64,000 nt of DNA from an uncultured Eubacteriales bacterium (GTDB lineage: Bacteria; Bacillota; Clostridia; Oscillospirales; Acutalibacteraceae): the NCBI GenBank assembly GCA_934647945.1, contig CAKUFK010000001.1, positions 62,001 through 126,000 on the forward strand, read 5' to 3'. Numbering within the stretch: position 1 is the first letter of the stretch; every line of letters begins with the position of its first letter. A program made the translations under genes and the position numbers. Of this stretch, positions 1-7,503 are shown in pieces. The notes under the pieces were generated by a model, which saw only the letters and a list, made by a program, of their open reading frames with translations, searched no databases and had not been told where the DNA came from.

Positions 1-338
1 TCCCCGCCGTATTTCTTGGCGAGTTCGACCGCCTCGTTGATCGAGACGCTGACCGGGATATTCTCCTCATGCTCCATCTCGTATATCGCCAGCCGCATGA
101 TGGACAGGGCCACACGGGAGAGGCGGTCCTTGTTCCACTTGCGTGAAAAGGCCGAGATGAGCGTATCCTCCTCTTCAAGATGGGCCGCCGCCCCTTCCGC
201 CAGGGACAGGGCGAACGCGTCGCCCTCCACATCCCGGGATTCAGCGGCATTTTCCAAAATGGTGCCGACCGGCTCACCGGTAAAAGACATTTCAAACAAC
301 AGGATAAACGCCAATTCCCGGGCTTCCCGCCGTGTCAT
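1..338 (-). CDS. nusB: NusB transcription antitermination factor (C-terminus cut by window edge)
   Basis: The frame opens with MTRREARELAFILLFE, the classic NusB N-terminus, and continues through an all-helical region ending in VSVSINEAVELAKKYGG, which leads into the family's C-terminal part. About 112 codons are visible; the last 20-30 lie beyond base 1. NusB pairs with NusE (S10) on boxA RNA to promote rRNA antitermination. The start at 338 has an AAAGG element about 10 nt upstream. It follows asp23, the order seen in many Clostridia, but xseA, the usual next gene, is instead near 53 kb. Confidence 0.93.
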   Translation of the reverse strand, partial: MTRREARELAFILLFEMSFTGEPVGTILENAAESRDVEGDAFALSLAEGAAAHLEEEDTLISAFSRKWNKDRLSRVALSIMRLAIYEMEHEENIPVSVSINEAVELAKKYGG

Positions 339-412
339 ACACGTCACGCCTTTCTCAAACATCCGATTTTTCTCTAAAGACGACAGGAGGCGACACTCTC
401 CGGTATGGCAAA

Positions 413-438
413 GACCCTCCACATGCCTGCGGAGGGTC
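413..438 (-). terminator. Hairpin between asp23 and nusB
   Basis: An 8-bp GC-rich stem (GACCCTCC / GGAGGGTC) around a 10-nt loop lies between the asp23 stop and the nusB start. On the minus strand only a short TTT run follows, so it is more likely a processing site or partial attenuator than a strong terminator. Confidence 0.35.
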
Positions 439-467
439 CGCGATCCCATCGTGACGCCGCCGCCCGC

Positions 468-833
468 TCAGGCTTCGGCCTTTTCCTCGTCGAAAACGAT
501 GCCGGCCACATGCACGTTGACCTTGGTCACGGGCTTGCCGGTCATCGACTGCACCGCAACTTTGACGCCGTGCTGGACCTCCCCCGCCACATCCTGGATC
601 CGGACGCCCAGGCGGAGATTGACATAGACATCGATACTGGTCTCGTTTTCATTGTTGAGGACCTTGACCGATTTGGCGGCGGCGGAGCTGATCAGGCCCC
701 GGATATCGGTGGGCCGCTGGGCCATGCTGGCCACCCCCTGCACCTCCAGCGCGGCGGTGCTGGCAATGGTGGCAATCACGTCTTCCGATATGATGCAGCT
801 GCCCTCGGACGGTTTGTATCCCTTATCATCCAT
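468..833 (-). CDS. Asp23/Gls24 family envelope stress response protein
   Basis: A 121-residue protein with the Asp23 (DUF322) pattern: an early VIATIASTAALEVQGVASM segment and a central VYVNLRLGVRIQDVAGEVQ beta segment. Asp23 proteins sit at the membrane in Gram-positive bacteria and are linked to envelope stress. In Clostridia this short version usually lies between spoIIIAH and nusB, as here. The start at 833 is chosen because an AGGAGGT ribosome site ends about 7 nt upstream; longer in-frame starts lack one. It has its own promoter at 961-988. Confidence 0.9.
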   Translation of the reverse strand: MDDKGYKPSEGSCIISEDVIATIASTAALEVQGVASMAQRPTDIRGLISSAAAKSVKVLNNENETSIDVYVNLRLGVRIQDVAGEVQHGVKVAVQSMTGKPVTKVNVHVAGIVFDEEKAEA

Positions 834-929
834 GACGATGACCTCCTTGAATGATGGTATAGGCTTCGTGGGATCCACAGCGATCTGCAGGGAAGGAAAC
901 CCGCGCCACGGCAAAAGATCCGGATTCAC

Positions 930-949
930 CACATAACGGGCGTTATGTG
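930..949. promoter_or_regulatory. Perfect 9-2-9 palindrome in the asp23 leader
   Basis: CACATAACG, two G bases, then CGTTATGTG form a perfect inverted repeat. It begins a few bases downstream of the predicted asp23 transcription start, so it would be either a repressor operator or a 5' RNA hairpin. No known factor is assigned. Confidence 0.45.
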
Positions 950-960
950 ATTACCTGCCT

Positions 961-988
961 ATTATACCACAAAGTCCGTCCAGGGCAA
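961..988 (-). promoter_or_regulatory. SigmaA-type promoter of asp23-nusB
   Basis: On the minus strand, TTGCCC and TATAAT are separated by 16 nt, and the -10 carries an extended TGG. It lies just after the spoIIIAH stop, which separates vegetative asp23-nusB expression from the sporulation operon upstream. Confidence 0.7.
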
Positions 989-998
989 CTCTTTTTTC

Positions 999-1562
999 TC
1001 ATTTTACCGGAACAATGTTGATATTCTGGGCCGTTATATCCGACTGTGAGGTGACGATCTCGGTGATTTGGACTGTATCCTGCATCTGAAGCCCTTCGCT
1101 GCGCACCACGATCTGGCAGTTTTTGTCCTCGATATAGACGACGCAGTCTGTAAACCCTTTTGCCTTTATCAGGCTCTCGATCTTGCTCTCCTGTTCGATG
1201 GCTTTTGTAACGGCTTCCACCTTGTCGGCCGCCTGCTTTTTGATTTCGTCGGTCGCCTTGACGTCGTTCATCATATCTTTGACGATATCGAGCTGCTCCT
1301 GCCGGGCATTCTCCCGGTTGAGCCGCGCCTGCACGAAATAGTCGGAGGGGTCCTCCGTCGTGCTGGTATCGCCGCCCGACACGGTCGAGGGGTTCCCGAC
1401 GTACTGGGCGTCGCCGAGGTTTTTATCGCTCGACGAGGTGCCGGTCCCGGTCGGGACCGTCGGCGCTTTGTTGGCAAAGTAATAATTCAGATACACCGCC
1501 AGCCCCAGCGCCACGATCAAGGTCGCCAGCAACACCTGTTTTTTACCGAAGATCCCACTCAT
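999..1562 (-). CDS. spoIIIAH: Stage III sporulation protein AH
   Basis: A 187-residue protein with one N-terminal membrane segment (QVLLATLIVALGLAVYLNYY) followed by an extracellular part of the YscJ/FliF-like SpoIIIAH family, including the coiled-coil region rich in Lys and Glu and the C-terminal ring-building motif. In the mother cell it forms a ring that binds forespore SpoIIQ across the intermembrane space. The start at 1562 (MSGIFGKK) is preferred over 1571 because AAAGGA is then 9 nt upstream rather than abutting. It is the last gene of the spoIIIA operon. Confidence 0.95.
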   Translation of the reverse strand: MSGIFGKKQVLLATLIVALGLAVYLNYYFANKAPTVPTGTGTSSSDKNLGDAQYVGNPSTVSGGDTSTTEDPSDYFVQARLNRENARQEQLDIVKDMMNDVKATDEIKKQAADKVEAVTKAIEQESKIESLIKAKGFTDCVVYIEDKNCQIVVRSEGLQMQDTVQITEIVTSQSDITAQNINIVPVK

Positions 1563-1589
1563 CCCATCCATTCCTTTCGCCCGTAAAAT

Positions 1590-2159
1590 TTAAGAGGATT
1601 TGGTCACGCACACCCGTTTGGAAGATATGTTCAGGGCGGTGGTCACCGCCTCAATGATCCGCTGCTGGACCTGAGGAAGGTCTCCCCCTTCACAGACCAC
1701 CACCACCCCCTTCACCGTGGGCTGGATTTCGGTGACCAGCAGCCCCTGCCGGCCATTGTCCGTGTCCACGATGATGATGTTCTGCTCTGTTCCGTCCCGC
1801 TGAGAGATTTTGTTGGAATCCGAAGCCGTATCCTCGGTCCGGTCGGTATTGACCTTTTGCTGGCTGGCATAGACGTACTCGACGCCGTTTTCCAGCGTGA
1901 CCATGACCTGGCACTGCCCCGCCCCCTGGATGCTGCCCACGATTTGATTCAGCTTTTCCTCCGTTTTTGTCACGAATTCCTCCGCCGATGCCTTTGCCGA
2001 CGTGGTCTTGGTCTCCTTGGGCCAAAATTCCGACAGCAGGATCAGGGCGATCCCGAGGATCCCCGCGGCGATGATCAGGCGCTGCCCGGTTTTTCCCTTG
2101 AAAAATTCCGTCCATTTCTTCTTGGGCGGCGCGGTTTTGGCCGCCAGCTTCTCATCCAT
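1590..2159 (-). CDS. spoIIIAG: Stage III sporulation protein AG
   Basis: A 189-residue SpoIIIAG with a cytoplasmic Lys-rich N-terminus, a single membrane helix (RLIIAAGILGIALILLSEFW) and a ring-building-motif domain containing QCQVMVTLENGVEYVYAS and QPTVKGVVVVCEGG. SpoIIIAG forms the large 30-fold ring of the mother-cell-to-forespore channel. The start at 2159 (MDEKLAAK) has an AAAGGA about 11 nt upstream; two further in-frame ATGs lie 12 and 42 nt further upstream. Confidence 0.95.
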   Translation of the reverse strand: MDEKLAAKTAPPKKKWTEFFKGKTGQRLIIAAGILGIALILLSEFWPKETKTTSAKASAEEFVTKTEEKLNQIVGSIQGAGQCQVMVTLENGVEYVYASQQKVNTDRTEDTASDSNKISQRDGTEQNIIIVDTDNGRQGLLVTEIQPTVKGVVVVCEGGDLPQVQQRIIEAVTTALNISSKRVCVTKSS

Positions 2160-2175
2160 AGCGGTTCTCATCCTT

Positions 2176-2649
2176 TCATCCCGTCGCGTCCAGCACGACA
2201 CTGACGCCCAGTTGCTGCTCCAACACCTCCCGGGCCGCCAGGGCCTTCGGCTTGTTTTGTTTGTCCAGATAGATGGTGACCTGCTGTATATATATGCCGC
2301 CGTCTTCGGAAGTATCCATGGTTACGGTGATTTTCTCCGCTTTGGCTCCCCGGTTTTCGAGCGCCTTTTCCGCCATCTGCCGGACCGTGGCCTCCACCTG
2401 CCGGCGGAGCTGGGCGTCCACCTTCTCCTGCAGCAGCTCGTTGGTGACGTCTCCGGGCAGGCTGTCGACATGCAAGCTGGTGATGGACCCCAGTTCCAGC
2501 AGCGGCATCGCCATGCAGCAGAGGAAAAACGCGCCGAGCATCAGTTTGAAGATTTTTCCCAGGCCGTCCTTGGGCGCCAGCATCTGCATCAGGGCGCAGC
2601 CGATCGCCGCCACACAAAGCGCCGCCGCCCAGCCCTTGATCCCGTCCAT
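2176..2649 (-). CDS. spoIIIAF: Stage III sporulation protein AF
   Basis: A 157-residue protein with two N-terminal membrane helices (GWAAALCVAAIGCALMQML and a second rich in Phe, Leu and Cys) and a soluble ring-building-type domain ending GVSVVLDATG. It is a component of the SpoIIIA channel assembly. Gene order and spacing match the canonical operon, 27 nt after spoIIIAE. Confidence 0.93.
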   Translation of the reverse strand: MDGIKGWAAALCVAAIGCALMQMLAPKDGLGKIFKLMLGAFFLCCMAMPLLELGSITSLHVDSLPGDVTNELLQEKVDAQLRRQVEATVRQMAEKALENRGAKAEKITVTMDTSEDGGIYIQQVTIYLDKQNKPKALAAREVLEQQLGVSVVLDATG

Positions 2650-2676
2650 ATGGCTTCCCCCTTTTTTCTCCGGCCC

Positions 2677-3816
2677 TTATCCGGCCGGCATGGACATGGT
2701 GACGATGGCGGTGGAGACGATCAGGAACATCGCGCAGGCGGCGAGGACGCCGATCAGGGTTTTCACCACCGACTGCGCGGCTTTGAGCAGCGTGGTCAGT
2801 GTGGTCAGGCCGAACATCTCGGACGCCATGACGCACAGGCTGAGCCCCAATGTCCACGCGACACATTCGAGCAGCGGCGGCAGCACGATCAGTGCCGTTG
2901 CCAGGATCCCGAAGCCGCCGAGGGTGGACTTGAGCAGATGCAGGCAGCTCCGGATAGTCGAAAACGCCTCCCCCAGCGAGTTGCCCACCACCGGCACAAA
3001 ACTCGACAGGGTGAATTTCACCGCCCGCCCCCCGAGGGTGTCCGCGGCGGCGCCCGCCAGGCTCTGGAGGGACAGCAGCCCTACAAATAGGGTGCAGCAA
3101 AGCCCCAGCAGCCAGGCGGCCGCCTTGCTCATCAGGTTCCCCGCCGCGTCCAGCTTCATCCCCGGCGTCACCGAGCCGGTCAGTCCGAGGGCCAGGGAGA
3201 TGGTCATCAGCGGCACCACCACCCCCGACGCCAATAGGGAGATGAGTTCGGCGGCGAACAGCACCACCGATTGATAGGATACCGCCGTGGCCGCCTGTCC
3301 AGACGTCAGCAGCACCCCCGCGTAAACGGGCACATAGCTCGTCATGAAGATCGACGCGCTCTCCGCCGCCTCGGATACGCTGCGGATGCAGGAAACGATC
3401 GGAACGATGACGGTGCCACAGGCGGCGAGGGCGCAGATGACGCCGAACACCTCCGACGAGCCCGGTTCCCGGACGGTATGTTTGAGTCCGTCCATCCAGG
3501 CGCACAGCAGGATGATCCCCAGCACCACGCCACAGGCCCGGACGGGGGAACCCGCCTGGGAGGAAAAGAGAGAGAGCATCTGGTTCCAGACCGACTGAGG
3601 CTTCAGATTGGAAAACGTATCCATTTCCAGTCCCGTAATCCCCAGCTTGTCCAGCAGCCGGCGGGTTTCATCCGGAAGGTCGCGCAGCAGTTCCTCCCCA
3701 CCGCTCGCTTCGAGCTGCTCGTTATAGAGGTCCTCGACGGTTTCCGCCCCGGCCGCGAAGCTGCATGCCACGGCAAGAAGGAGGAAAAACAGGAGGATTC
3801 TGATCGTTTTCTTCAT
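2677..3816 (-). CDS. spoIIIAE: Stage III sporulation protein AE
   Basis: A 379-residue polytopic membrane protein with a clear N-terminal signal sequence (KKTIRILLFFLLLAVACSFA followed by an AGAE cleavage-like site), a short soluble region and about seven hydrophobic helices. SpoIIIAE resembles transport permeases and is thought to be the integral-membrane core of the feeding-tube channel. Its ATG overlaps the spoIIIAD stop as ATGA, indicating coupled translation. Confidence 0.95.
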   Translation of the reverse strand: MKKTIRILLFFLLLAVACSFAAGAETVEDLYNEQLEASGGEELLRDLPDETRRLLDKLGITGLEMDTFSNLKPQSVWNQMLSLFSSQAGSPVRACGVVLGIILLCAWMDGLKHTVREPGSSEVFGVICALAACGTVIVPIVSCIRSVSEAAESASIFMTSYVPVYAGVLLTSGQAATAVSYQSVVLFAAELISLLASGVVVPLMTISLALGLTGSVTPGMKLDAAGNLMSKAAAWLLGLCCTLFVGLLSLQSLAGAAADTLGGRAVKFTLSSFVPVVGNSLGEAFSTIRSCLHLLKSTLGGFGILATALIVLPPLLECVAWTLGLSLCVMASEMFGLTTLTTLLKAAQSVVKTLIGVLAACAMFLIVSTAIVTMSMPAG

Positions 3817-4217
3817 CCGCCCGCCCCCTGCCCGTTAATCAGCGATACCGCCAGCTCCCCAATTTTCTGGAACAGCGGCAGCGCCAGCACCAGAAGGGTC
3901 ACCTTGCCCGCCAGATCCGCCTTGGATGCCAGGGCGGCCTCGCCCGCGTCCCGGCAGGCATCGGATGCCAACTGGGTAATCAGGCAGATCCCCAGGGCTT
4001 TGAACAGGATCAGGCCATATTCGCCCGGCATATCCGCGGCCCCCAGCAGTTCCTGGAGGGTGCTGATCACCGGCGTTATCCGCATGAGGACCAGGGCCAG
4101 GATCCCGATGCCGGCAATGAGGGCTACCGCCATCGCCTGCTCGGGCCGCTGCTGCCGGAGAATGACGGCTAAAAAGGCTGCCAGTACCACAATGGCCGCG
4201 ATACCACTCATATCCAT
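3813..4217 (-). CDS. spoIIIAD: Stage III sporulation protein AD
   Basis: A 134-residue membrane protein (SpoIIIAC/AD family) with three to four hydrophobic helices, including MSGIAAIVVLAAFLAVILRQ and AMAVALIAGIGILALVLM. It is related to its smaller neighbour SpoIIIAC. The start is placed at the first ATG (4217), a few bases after the spoIIIAC stop; a TTG at 4232 would overlap spoIIIAC and is less likely. Confidence 0.93.
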   Translation of the reverse strand: MDMSGIAAIVVLAAFLAVILRQQRPEQAMAVALIAGIGILALVLMRITPVISTLQELLGAADMPGEYGLILFKALGICLITQLASDACRDAGEAALASKADLAGKVTLLVLALPLFQKIGELAVSLINGQGAGG

Positions 4218-4221
4218 ATCA

Positions 4222-4416
4222 TCACAACCCAAAGACCGACTTGACCATACGGAACAGGTCGCTGATCTCGGTGACCACCATCGTCAGCACGACGATCAAG
4301 CCCGCCAGAGTGGTCAGCATGGCCTGTTCCTCCCGGCCGGAACGGATGAGCACCTGGTTGAGTACCGCAACGATGATCCCTATCGCCGCGATTTTGAAGA
4401 TCAGATCCACGTCCAT
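4222..4416 (-). CDS. spoIIIAC: Stage III sporulation protein AC
   Basis: A 64-residue, two-helix membrane protein, the expected length for SpoIIIAC. The helices are LIFKIAAIGIIVAVLNQVLI and LTTLAGLIVVLTMVVTEI, joined by the conserved RSGREEQA loop. It lies 45 nt after spoIIIAB. Confidence 0.95.
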   Translation of the reverse strand: MDVDLIFKIAAIGIIVAVLNQVLIRSGREEQAMLTTLAGLIVVLTMVVTEISDLFRMVKSVFGL

Positions 4417-4461
4417 GACGACAAACCATCCTTTCCTTGTGAGCCTATCCGCCCGCCCCTG

Positions 4462-4971
4462 TTACAACAGCAGAAGGGCCAAAGCCATGCCTCCGGCGAA
4501 GCCCAGCGTCATATACAGACGCCCCTTGGCCGCTGCGGCTTCCCTTGCCTCGGTCAGCCTCTGTTCGAGAAGATTCCCATATTGCCGGCAATTGGCGATC
4601 TGTCCCTCGACGTCGGTTCGGCCGAGCTGGCTGCCGAAGCCGCGGAGCAGCTCCCTGTCGGCTTTGGTCAGCCCGGCGTCCCTTCCATCCTCCTCCACAG
4701 CCCCCTCCCAGGCGGCGAGCACCCGTTCCCCTTTCCGAAGCCGGGAGCAAACATGGCCGAGCATCGAAAGGCCGTCGAATTCCCCGGAGCTTTCAGCCGC
4801 TGTCAGCAGCTCTTCCACCGGCGCCGCGGTATAGCGGATCTGATCCGCCAATCTGACCATAAACCGGGACAGTTGGCCGAGCGTCGACACCCGCCGCCGG
4901 AGTCCTCCCGCCGCCATCAAACCGAGGAGCAGTCCCGCCGCCACGATGAGGAGCAAGCCCGCTGTTTTCAT
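4462..4971 (-). CDS. spoIIIAB: Stage III sporulation protein AB
   Basis: A 169-residue SpoIIIAB with terminal membrane helices (KTAGLLLIVAAGLLLGLMAA at the N-terminus and a Leu-rich helix at the C-terminus) and a helical cytoplasmic middle related to type II/IV pilus F-family proteins. The start at 4971 has GGAGG 9 nt upstream; an in-frame TTG at 4992 lacks a site. The first 179 bases are also translated, in another frame, as the C-terminus of SpoIIIAA. Confidence 0.92.
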   Translation of the reverse strand: MKTAGLLLIVAAGLLLGLMAAGGLRRRVSTLGQLSRFMVRLADQIRYTAAPVEELLTAAESSGEFDGLSMLGHVCSRLRKGERVLAAWEGAVEEDGRDAGLTKADRELLRGFGSQLGRTDVEGQIANCRQYGNLLEQRLTEAREAAAAKGRLYMTLGFAGGMALALLLL

Positions 4972-5911
4972 GCAGCCACGCCTCCGTTTCAAAAATCCCC
5001 GCCACCTCGCCCGGCCGCCCCCGGCCGGCGAGCATCACCACATAGTCGAAGGCCCCGTTCTCCAGCGCCCGCCGGACCGCCTGGCGCCGGAGCAGGGAGT
5101 CCCTGTCCCGGCAGTGCGCTGACGCGATGGCCGCTACACCGGCAAACAGTCCGGCCGTCACGGCATCCACCTCATCCTCTCCCCCCAGCTCGTCGAACAG
5201 CAGGACATCGGGCGCCAGGCAGCGCACGGCCTGTCCGATCCCGGCTGGTTTCGGGCAATACAGCAGCACGTCGCAGTTTCGCAGGGAGGCCTGTCCGGGT
5301 GCCTCTGGGACTCCCGAGAGTTCCCCGCGTTCATCGATGACCGAGACCCGGTAACGCCTCCCGGTCAATCCCTGTGAAAGCTGCCGCGCTAAGTCCCGGA
5401 GCAGGCTGCTTTTTCCGCTCGACGGTTCGCCGCAAAGGAGCGCGCTGTGCACCCGCCCCCGGCTGTCGGTCAAGGCCCTGGCCAGGCTCGCGGCACAGCC
5501 GGGATGAGGGCGTGCCACCCGGATGCACAAGGAGGTGATGCTTCGCATCGAAACGACCCGTCCGCCTTCCACCACCGTCGTACCGGCCACACCGGCGCGG
5601 CAGCCGCTCCTGGTGCTGATGTATCCCTGCCGCAGCTCCTGCTGGTGGCTGTGGACCGAATACTCACACAGGGCTTCAAAGGTCTCCTCCAATTCCTGTT
5701 TTGTACAAATGCGGCCGGCTGTCTCGGCTTTTTCCGTCACCTGCCCGGTTCCGGACACGGCCCATTCCCCCGACGGGGCCGACAGGATCAGCGGCGCGTC
5801 CGCCCGCAGGCGGATCTCCTGAATCTCAAGCCGCAGGGCCGGCGGGATCTTTCGCAGAAGTTCTCTTAAATCGGCAGGCAGATAGCCGGCTGCCCTTTCA
5901 AAGCTGTCCAT
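4793..5911 (-). CDS. spoIIIAA: Stage III sporulation protein AA (ATPase) with extended C-terminus
   Basis: A 372-residue AAA-type secretion ATPase, the presumed energy source for the SpoIIIA channel. It has the Walker A GEPSSGKSS and Walker B LLFDELGG, plus the conserved YSVHSHQQELRQGYIS region. The family normally ends close to the FETEAWLHEN motif, at about 307 residues. Here no stop occurs, and the frame continues about 60 codons into spoIIIAB as a low-complexity Gly/Arg/Pro tail. Either the stop was lost or there is a sequencing frameshift. It is the first gene of the operon, with a GAGGTGAGG ribosome site. Confidence 0.94.
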   Translation of the reverse strand: MDSFERAAGYLPADLRELLRKIPPALRLEIQEIRLRADAPLILSAPSGEWAVSGTGQVTEKAETAGRICTKQELEETFEALCEYSVHSHQQELRQGYISTRSGCRAGVAGTTVVEGGRVVSMRSITSLCIRVARPHPGCAASLARALTDSRGRVHSALLCGEPSSGKSSLLRDLARQLSQGLTGRRYRVSVIDERGELSGVPEAPGQASLRNCDVLLYCPKPAGIGQAVRCLAPDVLLFDELGGEDEVDAVTAGLFAGVAAIASAHCRDRDSLLRRQAVRRALENGAFDYVVMLAGRGRPGEVAGIFETEAWLHENSGLAPHRGGGTAPRFDGGGRTPAAGVDARPTVPVYGQIGGSDPLYRGAGGRAADSG

Positions 5912-5932
5912 ATGCCTGTCCTCACCTCGTCT

Positions 5933-5942
5933 AATAGATATG
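5933..5942 (-). promoter_or_regulatory. Possible sigmaE -10 element of the spoIIIA operon
   Basis: CATATCTATT on the minus strand resembles the sigmaE -10 consensus (CATA...T) and sits about 30 nt before the spoIIIAA start. A convincing -35 was not found. The spoIIIA operon of Bacillus is sigmaE-controlled, so this is a weak, context-supported call. Confidence 0.3.
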
Positions 5943-6039
5943 AGGGGACTTGTCCGGGTAGAACCAGATTTTTTGAGGAGGGGCTAGCCGGCGGCAAACC
6001 TGTTCTTATCCGCTTTATCCGTCCCCGAAAAAACATGCA

Positions 6040-6092
6040 CAGCAAAAGTCCCCTCTTCTCAGGGATTCAGTATATCCCTGAGAGGAGGGGAC
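6040..6092 (-). terminator. Strong hairpin terminator upstream of spoIIIA
   Basis: A 19-bp stem with one G.T pair (6048-6066 with 6074-6092) around a 7-nt loop, followed on the minus strand by ACTTTTGC. It would end transcripts from the small membrane protein gene at 6208 before the spoIIIA operon. Confidence 0.6.
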
Positions 6093-6207
6093 GGTCTCGC
6101 TGCTTGGTACGGACAGACATCACCCTTTCACTTTTGAAGGTAACCGTACAGCTTTAAATAGAGAATTTCGTTTGGATAGGAATTTATTTTCGGTGGTTTG
6201 GCATACA

Positions 6208-6513
6208 TCATTTTTTCTTCGTAATACAGCGAACAATTATTCCCAAAATAATTTGTGCAACACTAATTCCAAGAGGAATAAACACCATGAATTTGCCCAT
6301 GTAGTTTGTGTATTCATCATCAGATAATAAAGCAAATATCCCTAAAAACATAAACAAAAATAAAATAATTGTAAATATACCCACAATTATTTTTAATGCC
6401 GTACGGAAGCCTTTTCTTAACACCCTTTCAGGAACAAACCATTGCATTAAATAAAACCAGCCCTCAATTATTCCCTCAAAAATCAGTTCAAAAGGGAATA
6501 AAATGCACCCCAC
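6208..6513 (-). CDS. Small two- to three-helix membrane protein, unknown function
   Basis: About 101 residues, AT-rich unlike its neighbours. It contains IIEGWFYLMQWFVPERV followed by two hydrophobic segments and ends in ITKKK. It aligns along its length with the protein at 38426 (EG, YL, FVP, a run of I/V/F, GIF, and a terminal KK), so the two are paralogs of one family. A GTG at 6513 is preferred since AAAGGG lies 9 nt upstream; the ATG at 6522 abuts that site. No function is recognised. Confidence 0.7.
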   Translation of the reverse strand: MGCILFPFELIFEGIIEGWFYLMQWFVPERVLRKGFRTALKIIVGIFTIILFLFMFLGIFALLSDDEYTNYMGKFMVFIPLGISVAQIILGIIVRCITKKK

Positions 6514-6733
6514 TTGAGTCATCCCTTTTCAGTTTTATTTTTAGGAAAAGCAAAAAACAAGATGAGCATTTTGTACATTAAATTGAGAAAAAATCAAAAC
6601 ACCCATTGATATTCAAGCCTTAAGGAATAAGGTTGGCAGTAAGCCGGAGCGCGTTTACAAGCGAGTAGCAAAGGCGCAGCGTGACCTTTTTCGGAAAAGG
6701 AGACGCAGCGGAATGAGCGCGCCGGCGACTTTT

Positions 6734-6774
6734 CAAAAAAAGTCGCCGCAAGCGATATGCAGCTTGCGGCGACT
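6734..6774 (-). terminator. Rho-independent terminator of tRNA-Ala
   Basis: A perfect 13-bp stem (AGTCGCCGCAAGC and its complement, 8-nt loop) begins immediately after the tRNA 3' end and is followed on the minus strand by seven T residues. Confidence 0.9.
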
Positions 6775-6851
6775 TGGTGGACCCGAAGGGGATCGAACCC
6801 TCGAACCTCACGGATGCGAACCGTGCGCTCTCCCAGCTGAGCTACGGGCCC
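6775..6851 (-). tRNA. tRNA-Ala (anticodon CGC)
   Basis: The cloverleaf folds completely: acceptor GGGCCCG with CGGGTCC, including the G3:U70 pair that marks alanine tRNAs; D-arm GCTC/GAGC; anticodon loop TTCGCAT; T-arm with TTCGATC. The CCA end is encoded. It reads GCG codons. Confidence 0.96.
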
Positions 6852-6887
6852 ATATGCGGAAAACCAGACGCTTTCCAACGCCACATT

Positions 6888-6916
6888 ATCTTAGCGTAAA
6901 ACCTCCGGCTTGTCAA
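6888..6916 (-). promoter_or_regulatory. Promoter of tRNA-Ala
   Basis: On the minus strand, TTGACA and TAAGAT are separated by 17 nt, with the -10 about 37 nt before the tRNA 5' end. Confidence 0.8.
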
Positions 6917-6983
6917 GGGCCAAATCCGAAATTCTGTCGTTTTTCCTCCCTCGGCGGAAAACAGAAGTGAATGGAAAAAGGTT

Positions 6984-7010
6984 TTGTTCCCGGATAAGCT
7001 GTGGTATAAT
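6984..7010 (+). promoter_or_regulatory. Extended -10 promoter of the PH-domain/PPTase operon
   Basis: TGGTATAAT (extended -10, hexamer at 7005-7010) with a weak TTGTTC -35 at 15-nt spacing. Transcription would start near 7017, which fixes the first gene's start at 7041 rather than the upstream ATG codons. Confidence 0.7.
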
Positions 7011-7040
7011 CAAGGTCGGATGGTACGGGAGGCGAAGGCG

Positions 7041-7487
7041 ATGGCAAACGGCAAGACCGGACGGCTGGACAAAAAAGCCCTTTGGATATGGGAAGGCTAT
7101 CTCCTGCTGGCAGCGCTGTTGCCTGCGGCAGGCAGCGTGGTATTGGCATGCCTGCCCATTCCGGTATGGATCAGCTGGGCCTTCACCGGCCTTTGGGGGG
7201 CACTGTGGCTGTTTTTTGCCGTCTTTTTTCTCCCGGTGATGCATAAACGGTTTTCCTATCGGATGACTGGTGACCGCCTGGAAGTCCATACGGGCGTGAT
7301 CTATACCCATCACAAGGCCATGCCCGTTTCCAGCGTCAAATACCTATCCACTTTCGACGGTCCGTTTGAGCGCCTGTGCGGGCTGACGAACCTCATGGTG
7401 TTTGCAGCCGGCAGCTTTGTAGTGCTGGCGGGGCTGACGAAGGAACAGGAGGCGGAACTGCGCCGCCGCCTGCTGAAAAACGGATGA
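7041..7487 (+). CDS. PH-domain membrane protein (YdbS-like)
   Basis: A 148-residue protein with two membrane helices (about residues 14-60) followed by one bacterial PH domain (bPH2/DUF304), seen in HKRFSYRMTGDRLEVHTGVI and the MPVSSVKYLSTF strand. The family is related to Bacillus YdbS, which occurs with YdbT. The start at 7041 has GGGAGG 8 nt upstream and lies inside the predicted transcript. The 492-residue partner follows after 16 nt. Biochemical role unknown; membrane assembly or stress functions are suggested for the family. Confidence 0.88.
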   Translation: MANGKTGRLDKKALWIWEGYLLLAALLPAAGSVVLACLPIPVWISWAFTGLWGALWLFFAVFFLPVMHKRFSYRMTGDRLEVHTGVIYTHHKAMPVSSVKYLSTFDGPFERLCGLTNLMVFAAGSFVVLAGLTKEQEAELRRRLLKNG

Positions 7488-7503
7488 ACCAGGAGGGCAC
7501 GCT

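Noticed and set aside
3271..5340. 689-codon plus-strand frame
   Set aside because: It runs antisense through spoIIIAA-AE in GC-rich DNA; no start signal and no family features.
6594..6884. 96-codon minus-strand frame over the tRNA-Ala region
   Set aside because: It crosses the tRNA and its terminator; this is a common false frame over tRNA genes.
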